The notes under the pieces: model-generated | What the model was told of the DNA's origin: nothing | The model's input: the letters and a program-made list of their open reading frames with translations, nothing else | Databases searched by the model: none | Source: Dioscorea cayenensis subsp. rotundata | Taxonomy: Eukaryota > Streptophyta > Magnoliopsida > Dioscoreales > Dioscoreaceae | NCBI RefSeq assembly: GCF_009730915.1 | Contig: NC_052489.1 | Location: 4,987,622 to 5,051,621, forward strand | Reading direction: 5' to 3' | Length of the DNA stretch: 64,000 nt | In this document: one piece after another, positions 25,112 through 36,081 of the stretch | How positions within the stretch are numbered: position 1 is the first letter of the stretch | How the letters are laid out: every line of letters begins with the position of its first letter | Made by a program: the position numbers and the translations under genes

Positions 25112-28100
25112 TCATTCTATCAAATCTGCAAGTTTAGAATATTGATGTTGAGAAGGTGGCACAATAACTTGTCGTCTTCGCTGATGATGTAGGCAGAAGA
25201 TGATGCTTGCGAGTGAGATAAAAGAGTAAGATTGTTGTTGTGTTATCTTCATCCAAAAGTACATTCTCTAATGTCTTGATCCTTGGGTAGAGTTTGGGTA
25301 GGACATCAATCATATCAACCTGAAATATAACACATTGTGTTGTGTTAGAAAATTAAATATCCATGTGATGGAACAGGAATGGCTTCACTGAAATGCTTGT
25401 GCATTAATGAATGATGGACCAGATTGTATGCATGCCAATGGTGTTACCAATCTTTAGTCCTAGTTTGGTGTTGAAGAATCCATAAAGGTGGGGACACAAA
25501 TCAAGGGGAATTAAGCAGAGCATTAGATAATTTGTGATGGCTATTAGAATAATTAGAGAACTTTTGTACAGTGGTTGTGTTACTGTCTTACTGCAAAGCA
25601 AAAAAAGCAAAGTGCTTTCCATGATCTCAAGGTATATGTGGAACTGAAAATTTAATTGACTTGATGTTGTGGAGTCATACCAAGAAGCTGTCAGCAAAGT
25701 TCTTTCTGATCCACAAGCTGGTAAGTGCTAGTGCAACAGCATATTTCGCAGCTGGATCAGTCTTGAGAGCCTTGAGATAAAACTGTTTTGCCAGATGAAG
25801 ATTTAGGGGCTGACCTTGACCATGATCATGCATGTATCCAAGATTGAACATGGCTTGGGCATTTGATAGAGATACGGCACGCAGGTAAGCCTTTGCAGCA
25901 CGTTCATAGTCTGTTGCTGTACCCTTCAACTCAAAACTACAGAGAATTAGTCTAGAAGCAAATGCAGGATTGAGAAACATTTGCTAGCCAAAGATGGAAT
26001 TCAGTTTTAACAAATAGTTGTAATTTCTTCAGATTGATCACTTGAAAGCAAAATAAAAGCAATATTTACTAGTAAACCCGCATTCTTAGCATGTAGCAAG
26101 CCACATTTATTGTATGCAGGTGAGGATAGGATAATTAATCACATAAATCATGCATATGTATTGTTGTTTGAATTATAAATCATGCTTTTGCCCCACTACT
26201 GTAAGCAGCCTAGTGTTGGGAGAGAACTATATTAGTTGAACAAACAAGAATTTTAACATTTCATCATGGACCAAAAGCGTAGTTTCGGTAAATAGCAAAT
26301 ACATACCCTGCCATAGTAATAAGCATCTCCAATGGCCAAAGCAGCATGATCATTACCCTGATCAGACGCATGCAATCAAAAAGCATGCTTACGGAGATCC
26401 CTTTCTGTTTCTGTACAAAAGCCAGATTCTCCAATGCACATACTGTGTTTTCCTTATCTATGGAGTATCCATGCAGCATTGCTTTGTGCTATCTCATAAC
26501 CTAGTTCTGCCATTCTGGAGTACAGTATTAGGGCTTTTCCCACATCACCTTTCAAGTATGACTCCAGAGCCCACTTTAAGAGTGAGTTCCAAGGTCCCTT
26601 CTCTGCCACATCTTTGAACCAAGTTGCAGCCTGAAAGAATAGAAAAGAGATGCATCAATAATTTAAAAAAAAAGAACTAAAAGAAATAGTGGGCAACAAG
26701 AAGTCTGCAACTATTGAAAAGAATCAATGAGAAATATTTTCATGTATATCAGAGCATTAATGGTTTCTTAAAAGGACAGCATAGGATATCAAATTATGGA
26801 TCATATCATTCCTTGATACAACTGCCAAAAAAAAATTCAGAAATTGCAACTAAGAAGTCACTGAAAAAATCTGAGCTATAACATGGCCGATTTCAAAACT
26901 TATCTCTGATCTTGGAAAATATCTTCAGTAAATAACGTCCTACCAATTATAAAAGCAGAGGTTAAAACTAGGCAAATATGAATTTAACTAAAAATATCAG
27001 TCTACGGAAGAATTATAGCATGCTGAACTTATATTGAAAAATAGAAGATGCAACAACAATCCTACGGAAAAGCCTCAAAGTTATCCACATGTTAACACAT
27101 GGTAAAGATGTTACATTGGCACATTACCCGGTTGTTTTGTCCAAGCAGTTCAGAAGTTCATAGATTCTAAAATATTCTTAGCTTAGTTGGAGATATATGG
27201 AGTTATTTTATTTTTGCATTATCAATATCTAACTTTTATGACCTCAAAGTTTCCAACCTTACTTTTGAAGACAACACATGCAAGACCCTGTTGCTTGATT
27301 TCAATCCTAGTGGATCCACTCATCCATTTCCAATGCAAAAGAGCTAACAAAGCTTTTTAAAATAAATCAATTAAAGCAATGAATAATGATCCAGTTTAAT
27401 CCAAGCAAGGTTTTGAAAATTAGAGCAGCAAATTGCTGGGAAGAGAAGTTGCGAGCATATAAAAGTTATTTAACCTAATATGGAAGTAGAGAATAAAATA
27501 GTCATACCATCCGCAGATTCTTCCTGACACCAATTCCTTTATGATACATATTTGCCAATTGGCAAGCAGCTTTCTGGTTGCCGGCATTAGCAGCAAGAAT
27601 GAAATGTTTGAGAGCTGCAAGGAAATCTCTTTCTACACCAACACCATTCAAATACAGCAAGCCTAGGTTATAATGTCCTCTGGGTTCCTTATTTTTTGCA
27701 GCCTTCTCAAAGTATTCTTTTGCCTATAAAATAATTTTTTCAATTAAATCCAGGAATTCCTGAATTCATAGGAGCACAAAATAAGCCATGGCATCATGAA
27801 CAAATTAAGAGCCAGAGAAACCCGTAATTTTCCAGACTGATAATAAGTTTAATGCATTATTTTGTTCGTAATTCAAAAAAGGAATGTAAAGGGTTGACAA
27901 GGAACTAGTTTCGTGATGTACATAACAAATCTGTGACCGAGACAACCAAGCTTATATTGCATAAACTTGTCAAACAACATTCAAACAAGATATTATTTGC
28001 ATCCAGGCGCAAAAAGTATCAAAATAAAACAGCTATTTTATCATCTAATGAGCTGATAAATATCAATGAGCAAAATTCTAATTCATACCAAACAAACAAT

Positions 28101-29768
28101 ACAAGCATTGAGGTAACCAAGAGTACACAGCAACTCCTCTGGATGAAAGCCAAAGCAATTCAATGGAATCAAACAAGCAGAGAAACCAGTGTTGGTATAT
28201 TGATGAGTCTAAAGAGGAAAACAAGTTGGCAAGGGACTACTTTGGAGAAGTTTATATCAACTCCAAAACCGTCAATATAGAGATATCCAAGCCGATATTG
28301 CATTAATATGTCCAAAAACAATTGCATTGAAGCCTTGAAATTTATCAATATAAGAAACTGATTTTACTTTTAAAAGTTTAACTACTGTCACTGTTAAAAA
28401 GCAATGAGCAAAATTCCAACTTAGACACAATTCACCAATACAAATACTAAAGTAACCAAGAATAAACAACCGCAAATGTGAGACAAAGCATCTTAAAGGA
28501 AACAACAAGGCACAGAAAAATCAATACTTGTTGAACGATTTGAAACCTAATTAAATGACTCAATTATATGACAGTCTCTCACATCTGTACAACCAATAAA
28601 CTAGCCAACAGTAAGCACCTGCAGATACAAGACAAAACTTCACAAAGGAATCAAAAAGGTGAAGAGGGACCCTGCAATTGTTGACTTATATCAAGCTTAA
28701 CTAAAATCATTAGTTTGTTCATTGTTTCTCATACGTAATCAACCAATGCCAAAGCATCAGAAAGGAAGGAAAAAGCCAAAGATAAACCAGTAATTGTTAA
28801 AATGGTTTCAAGCTTAAATGCTCAGAAGGATCTAACCATGGTGAAGTTCTTCTCAACTCCATAACCATTGAAATCGAGATAGCCAAGCCCAACGAAAGCA
28901 GAGTAATTCTCATCCAACATGGAGAGCAACTCAAAAGCCTTAGCATAATTCCTCTCCACCCCAGCACCACTGGCATACATCTCCGCCAGCAGCTCAATCG
29001 CCCTAGGTTCCCGCTTCTCCACAGCCTTGGAGAACCAGTACAGAGCTTTGACATGGTCTCTCCTCAAACCTCTCAATCCGTAGTAGTACACCGACCCCAT
29101 CCCGGACATTGCGAGGGAGTTCCCACTGCGAGCTTGGCACTCCATTATCTGAATCTCATCACTCATCTCTCCCATCGACCGCCTCAATTCCGATCTATTC
29201 TCCTCTCCCCTGTCATGGATCCTGACGAAATCAATCAGCGGAGGCTCCGTCCACAATGGGAAGCTCTCAATTGCGGCCATCGCCAGCTCCTCATAGTATC
29301 TCGCTGCCTCCTCATACCTCTGCGCACCAAGCCATAATTCTCAACTATTCTTAGGTCAAGTAAAAGATTGAGGAGTTCTAGGGTTGGGAACTCACCGCCT
29401 GGCAAAAGTGGACATAGGCGAGGATCACCTTCGACTCCAAGCTACCGCCATTGGCAGCGAAGTGATGGTAGATGAAAGCCTTCGCAGGGCTCGACTCACG
29501 AATCAATCCACTGGAGTGGAGAAACGCAAGGGCGGACTGCTCGTAGGGGCAACCAGCGGACAACGCGGCCGCCATGGTGGTGGAATCGCCGGAGAGGGTT
29601 TGAAAGTAGAAGAGCTGAGATCTCGAGCATTAAACGGCGCCATGACAAGGATTCGATGCCGGGTTCCTCACCGGCGGTGAAGGCACGATGATCGGAGTAC
29701 GAGGAGATGCCAATGAGGTAACCGGCGACGAGGAGGAGGAGGACGGAGAGAGCTCGCCGGCGAGGCAT
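25112..29768 (-). pseudogene. HRD3/EBS5-like SEL1-repeat gene, disrupted
   Basis: Plant HRD3 (EBS5) is the lumenal SEL1-repeat partner of the HRD1 ubiquitin ligase in ER-associated degradation. Exons are 29396-29575 (open from MAAALSAGCP), 28837-29319, 27508-27723, 26307-26630, 25681-25923 and 25112-25319, with intact splice sites and phase 0. They match HRD3 blocks: [103 protein letters not shown] and [15 protein letters not shown]. Lesions: TAA at 26454-26456 where the family has Tyr after ILHR; TGA at 26376-26378 where it has Trp after HAF; and a +1 frame change near 25231-25243, so the C-terminal membrane segment and RRRQVIV tail lie in another frame. A signal-anchor-like start (MPRRRALSVLLLLVAG, from 29768) is in a different frame from the first SEL1 exon. 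From the first exon-1 Met, translation would stop after ~351 residues. A functional truncated protein or assembly errors are the alternatives. Confidence 0.78.
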
Positions 29769-29852
29769 CGGCGAGGAGGAGGGAATAGAGACTTTTAAAG
29801 GCGTGATCTTTCGAAAGAGACGAAGTGAAACACTTATCACGTGTGTTCTCAC

Positions 29853-30692
29853 TGAACCGTGTAACTATAGCCGTCAGATCAGACTCGATTTGAGATCATA
29901 TCTCGAGGCATATTTGAATAATTTTTTTTTCTATTTTATTATATCTTTAAAATTTTATTTTTCATAAATGTCAATTTTAAAAAATAATATTTAATTTTTT
30001 TAAAAAAAAAAAGCAACTCCCAATTTTTGTTTTTTATATATATTTTAATTTATCTGTGTAGTAACTACCTACGGTTATAATTGAGAGGTTTTGAATTCGC
30101 TTCTATTATAATTTATGTTCAGGTCTTTTACGGGAGTTCTGTGTAAAGATTATCTTTTATTCTCTCTTTTAGGGTTACATAACTAGGGGTCATCCTCAAG
30201 AGGTCAGTCAAGTCATCGTAACTAGTGCACCTTCATATCAGTTTATTTTTTACTTTGTCTATTATCCACTTTGTTAAAAGAAGAAAAAAATATCCATAAA
30301 TGTAACTGTTCCTAATTTAAATATTTCCATATATATAACAACATTATTCATGCAAAGATATTGAATACCACAAACAAATTAAAAAAAAAACATAAAATAA
30401 AAGCTTAAAACACAAAATAAATATTTTATTAATAGAGAGAGAGTCTACAAGATAGAAATACACTTCATGATAAAGGTACTTACTAATAATAATATATAAA
30501 CCACTCCACATAATATATAGTTCATAAGCTCTCTATATATGTATCAAACAAATCCCCCTAAAAAGTACAAAGACATCACTTACTACATTAATTAGAAACA
30601 AAAAAAAGCTTAATTAATTGCAATCTCAAATATAAATAGATAAATAGATAAATAGAGATATATATATAGAGAGAGAGAGAGAGGTTCCAATT
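29853..30692. other. intergenic spacer and probable 3' UTR of LAR
   Basis: Very AT-rich, with a GA run near 30666-30682 directly downstream (in - orientation) of the LAR stop. I see no other gene. The LAR 3' UTR likely occupies the right-hand part. Confidence 0.45.
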
Positions 30693-30798
30693 TCATGCAA
30701 AGGTGGCAGCATGGCCATTGTTGTTGATAGCATGAGCTTCATCAAGAGCTTGAGAAACAGTATTGTTGTTGATGAGCATCAATGGCTTTGCAAAGTGT

Positions 30799-30829
<31 letters not shown>

Positions 30830-33800
30830 TGTTGTGAATCTTGTTCTTGAGAGTGAGTGCAAATTCATCAAAGCAATGATCAAGTGTTTGGAATGTGATC
30901 TCTGGATAAAGCTTGCAAGCTTCCAAATCATGTTCTTCATCAAGTGAGAAGTTTGTTTGGCATCCATTGAAGAATATATCATGAGTTAATGCTGCAACTA
31001 CACTCTCTGGTATCTTCATTTCTGCATTTTTTTTTTAAAAAAAATTAAATTAATCAATTAATAAATAATTAAAATAAATAAATAATCAAATGAATAAAGA
31101 CCTGCAGCAATGGAGAGAAGATGATGAGCAGTGATAGTGAGTCTTGGGAGTTTGTGACCAAGTTTGGCTTCCCATAAAGAGGCCATTTGGTTGATGTTGA
31201 ACAGGTTTGAAGGTGGTCTGAAATGAATGGCTTTGTTCAGTGTTCTTGGATCATTTGCTGCCTTCACTGTGATTTTTCCAATGTCCTTTCCACTCACAAA
31301 ATAAGCTGAAAATTTTTTTTCAAATAAATAAATTGTTTTCTTTCTCAACTAAAATACACAAAATTAAGTAATTGTTAATATGAAGTTTTAACTAAAAATT
31401 AAATAAAAAAAAATTTATAGAAAAACTAAGTTATCACTTATAATTAACCTCTTTCTTAATTTTAGACTGTAATGAAATTAATGAGGGTAAAAAGTTAAAA
31501 CTCAATCTATATTTTAATGATTTTTATAAGTTAATTTTTTTTTTAAAGAATAACTAATAATCTCACATATTATATTTGTTAATTAATAATATATATATAT
31601 ATATATCATCCAACAACTTATTTATGACAGGAAACTTATTAATAATAAAAACATAAGTTGACTTTTAACTCTTTCAAAAAGGGGTATAAACAAAAAATAA
31701 TAATTGCAAGGGAATTTATGAACACACACCCAAATAATTATGTGAATGACTCAGGTGGAGTTAGATAGGTGTAGTTAGTGTAGTTCACCATTGACATTGT
31801 GACAAGTGTCCCAAATATATATAAAAATATAATAACTTTCATATAATGTCTCTACTTTTTTTAAAAATTACTCATCTCATGCCACATGTCAAACATCCAA
31901 TGGTGAACTACACTAACTATACATATCTAACTTCACCTAAGTCATTCCCAATAATTATACCACCTTATAAAGATAAAAAAGTATTTTTTTTGCATCCTCT
32001 ACGCCATTAAAAAAAACTATATTTATTTATAAATTATATGTATTATTATTATTATTACTACTTTTTGATAAAAATATGAATGTGACATAGACATGTATAA
32101 ATATGGAGTTAATTTTTTAACACATTTGTGCTCTTGCCCAGTATGAGTTGAGCTTTAAACATGTCTCTTCAATATGATAAAAATACCTTACATAGTGATC
32201 CGATGTTAATAGACCTAGAGGTCATTGACAGTAAACATATTTATTTACTTATTTATTTTTTCTAAGACTAAAAATAAATTTATATTTTAATAAATTTTAT
32301 AAGTGGAATTTTAAAAATATCTTATAAGAGCCTTAAAAACAAAAATAATTTATTCTGTGATTGGCTGCCAAACTACCTATCTAAAATTATAGATGGAATA
32401 ACTTATCTAAACTTCTCCCATTCTTTCTGTCTCTATCTACCTATCAATTTCTCTAGAAAACATACTTTATTATTATATAGAAAATATGGTAGAACTTGGA
32501 AATGGAATATATATATATATATATATAATTGGTTTTTGACAAAAAGAAAGCCTATTCTCATATTACATTATAGTGTGTGTGTAACAATTGAATATAATTC
32601 AGAATTCTAATTAATATTATAATAATATCATTTTAAGTTTATATCAAACTAATTTTATTATGTTAATTCTAACTGTTTTAATTTCCAGACCATTGGTTCA
32701 AAGTAAGAATCTCAAATATTGCAACGGTTGGAGAAACATCATAGTTTCAACATTATATTTATGTTTTTATTGTTATTTTTGCATAAATTCAAGTATGTTA
32801 ATCTCTAACAACATAATGATACACAATATTTATATATAGATAAATTACATAATTATGTTAATTGTAATTAATATAAGTTTTTAATATTATTAATGTGACG
32901 TGAAGTAGTTGATGAAATAAATACCTCCAACGGAGCCATCTCCGTAGATTTGGAAATAATCCAACGGTGGAGTGACCTTAGACGGATGTATGTTATTGTA
33001 ATATGGCCAACTTGCAATGGAGTTGCAGCATATATATGTATACGGTATTCCAGTTTTTTCGATGGCTCGTCTAATAAGTCTTTTATGTTCATAAAAAGTC
33101 AAACCCGGCTCAACTGGGTTTGCCTTATCAATGTCGTGGCCAAATTCTGACGGCAAAAATCTCTGTAAAATAAAACAATTAGTACTAGGTTTAGGTTTGA
33201 AATCATTTTGTACGAAATAATATTTAGTTTAATAAATATGCATCATAATTTTTTTTTAAAAAAATATATTTATTAATATATTTATTTAGATAATTATGAA
33301 AGTTTGGTGGGTACCGTCACGGGAATTAGAGTCTTTTTTTTTTAAAAAAATTATTAATAATATCAATCATTGTTTCATGGCAGAGAAAATAAATTTAAAC
33401 TTCAATCACCTTCAATCCTAATATAAATAACTGAATAAAAATTAATAATGTTAGTATTTTTTTATATATAAAGTTTTTTTCTAACATTTATTTTCTCACA
33501 AATTTATTAATTTTTAATAAACAATACAGTGAGACTATAGCATTATTAATATATTAACAAAAACCAATGAAAACCAAGATAAGAAATAACAATAAAAATA
33601 AAAAATAATTGAAATAAATAATTACTGAGGTTAACCTTAATTGTGCCAACTGATTTAATAGCTTCAATGAGGGCAATTTGGTCAAGAATATTCCCACCAC
33701 CAGTGGCACAAATCACAACCTCAATATTATGCTCTCTCAACAACTTCTCCATCATTTCTTTCTCAGCAAAAGAACCCTGTTGTTCATATTCAATATCCAA

Positions 33801-34050
33801 TTAATTTTCTAAAAAATCAAAAATTAAAATTAAAAATATATATATTTCAAAACAATGCATTTATAAAAATAATTAAAATCATATCAACCTCAATAATTGT
33901 AGCTCCTTTTTCCTTAAACATTTGGAAGGCAGTCTCAGAGTTAGAACCAGATCGACGGAGAAGAAATGTCGGAATATTGCTCTCAAGGTGAGCAGCCGCT
34001 ACAAAACCTCCGATGAAACCTCCGGCACCGATCACAAGTGTGTTCGACAT
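30693..34050 (-). CDS. LAR: leucoanthocyanidin reductase
   Basis: LAR is an NADPH-dependent reductase of the short-chain/isoflavone-reductase-like family. It converts leucoanthocyanidins to flavan-3-ols such as catechin in proanthocyanidin synthesis and is cytosolic. Five exons (33889-34050, 33636-33776, 32925-33162, 31102-31305, 30693-31021) give 357 aa. The N-terminal nucleotide-binding motif is GAGGFIG (residues 9-15). All three LAR signature motifs are present: RFLP (102-105), ICCN (145-148) and THD (261-263). His110 and Lys128 match the catalytic His/Lys of characterised LARs. Other family blocks are GGGNILDQ, HDIDKANPVEPGLTFYE, WPYYNNIHP, FQIYGDGSV, DPRTLNKAIHFRP, NGCQTNFSLD and LYPEITFQTLD. 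The last ~50 residues are Asn-rich and poorly conserved (blocks such as NINNNNINNN). Intron 3 is 1.6 kb and holds a MITE. The motif set separates it from PCBER and isoflavone reductase. Confidence 0.95.
31742..31949. mobile_element. Mutator-type MITE in LAR intron 3, with 9-bp target-site duplication
   Basis: A 208-bp element with ~53-bp terminal inverted repeats: the left end starts gtgaatgactcaggtg and the right end finishes cctaagtcattccc. The arms match with only a few differences, including an identical inner block 'gttagtgtagttcaccattg'. It is flanked by the identical 9-mer AATAATTAT at 31733-31741 and 31950-31958. A 9-bp duplication is characteristic of Mutator-superfamily insertion. 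There is no open frame, so it is non-autonomous. Confidence 0.88.
32508..32527. repeat. (AT)n microsatellite in LAR intron 3
   Basis: Uninterrupted AT dinucleotide run within the intron. A similar run lies at about 31588-31606. Confidence 0.85.
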
Positions 34051-36081
34051 TTTCTAAAATTGGCACAAAAAGGAACAACAACAACACAATGTGTGAGCTT
34101 CCAAAAATTTTCCTTTGTGTGATTCTTGAGCTATTGCACATCTCCAACAAGGATGGGGGGTGACCTTTATAACAACCATTGTTTGGCTCAAAAAGGGCCG
34201 GGTTGATTAAAGTTCAGGCCCGAAGCCCGTAATTTTTGATGTAGTAAATGACATGATATTTATTTAGAAGTGAGACCCATTAAAAAAATTTTATTTGATA
34301 GAAAATAAGGATGATATATTTTTCATAATATGTTTTTTTATTATGGTTTAGTTTGTTTTGGAAAAAAGGTGGGCCCGTTTGAAACCCGAATTGGTAGTTG
34401 TAACAGTCTTTGGCACGTATGGTGGGAGTTTGGAAAAGGGCCTGGTTTGAAAATGAGAAATTGGAAGGGTAGTTGGCAAGGCGTGCTGGTTTAATTAGTT
34501 GGGGAAAGACAAAGGAAACCTCAACAAATTATTTGATTTTTTTTTTTATTTATTACTTATTTATATATATATTATTAAATGTTTTTTTGTTAATTTTTGG
34601 AAAATATGGACAAAATTTAGATGTTACGGTGCACCAACTGTTCTGTTTATAAGGATGGCGAAATTTGTGTTTTTTTTTGTCAAAAAATTTAATTTTAAAT
34701 TAATAATAATTGATATTATATAGTATTAGTGAAATATGGGTTAAAAATTTTTAATTTAGCAGGTTTATTTGAAAGGTGGTATAACATTCTTTAAAGTAAT
34801 TTGGGATCATTTTCATATAAAATTTAAAATTAATAATTGTGTATATCTTGCATAAAAAATAATATTTAGATTTATATTTCCTAAAATTATTAATATTAAC
34901 ATATATATAAATGTAAATTGACTCACAACTGATCTTTTTCCCTTCAAAATTACAAGTTTAACCCAGGTATTCCCTGAAAGGAGATGAGGGTAAAACCGTC
35001 CTTTCAAATATTTATGTACAATTAGACATTGACAATTTGTGCAATTATACATAAAAATATATGTGAAATTTCCCTTTCTACATGCTTAGACATATTCAAA
35101 TAAAGTTAATAATTTGCACATTATACAAAAAGAAATCATAATAATTTCCCAAATATTTATCCCATGTATTCTGCTTCCTTTCAAGTATTTCCAAGAGAGA
35201 TTCCAAATATTAAGTTTATAATAATTTTTCTTTTAATATCCATAATAATATCACCTCATGTATGTAAATGCAATTATGAGATCTTATAGGGTCTATATGC
35301 CAAAAAAACACCCCCTCAATGAGATCATTCCTGCTATCTTATACAAGAACTAAATGCTAAACAAAATTTACAATGAAACAATACATAAATTGCAAAAGCA
35401 TCATCTCATTTATTCAGTGTATAATGTATTCCTATTTTCATTCGTCGGTTGCGGTCATAGTTTACATCAATCAAGCCGAAAAGAAAACAAGTAAAAATCA
35501 TGCCATTATTACCTGTATTAATATCAAGGTTAAAAATTCAAACAGGATAAAGAAAAACAAAAAACAAAAGTACAAACAATCATCAAGACACTGCTCAAAA
35601 TGTAAGATATATCGGAACAAATGAAAGAAAAGAGTCGAATTAGTGTGACAGTGTGAGCAAAACATCTGTTTTGCCGAACAAATTAACATGCTTGGCACTC
35701 CGGCAATAAATGAAGCTTACAGTCTTATAAACTAAATGCAAAAGTTGCTATCAGTTACTATAGACCAGGGTTGACATTTCACTCAATTGTGATTTTCGAG
35801 CAGTAATTGCATGAAAAACAAACTAAAACGAATTGCGTAAATATTAGATCTGAGGAGAAACAATTCGGAAAATCACTATTGGTACACGAAACATCACTAC
35901 AAATTGAGAAATGATGCATTCGTAGATAAAGCTGATTGAGTTTACCTTTTTCTCAATCACCCTTGTGCCTGCCGAGGCAATTAATACTTGGTTATCTTCG
36001 GCGTTGACATGAGAAAAACTCCATCCACTGTTGTCCATTGGTGCAACAATGTACTCGGGAAAGAATGAGGTTTCAGCTTGT
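34051..36081. other. LAR promoter region and 3' flank of the DENND6-like gene
   Basis: Just upstream of the LAR start (- strand) a GTTATAAAGG stretch near 34165-34175 could serve as a TATA element. The rest is AT-rich. Toward 36081 the sequence is probably 3' UTR of the DENND6-like gene. A short open stretch on the - strand ending in a donor-like site (35946-36038) could be a UTR exon or an alternative terminal exon, but I cannot place it in a protein family. Confidence 0.4.

Noticed and set aside
30711-30947. Val/Asp-rich + strand open frame opposite LAR
   Set aside because: It is the complement of the Asn-codon repeat in the LAR last exon.
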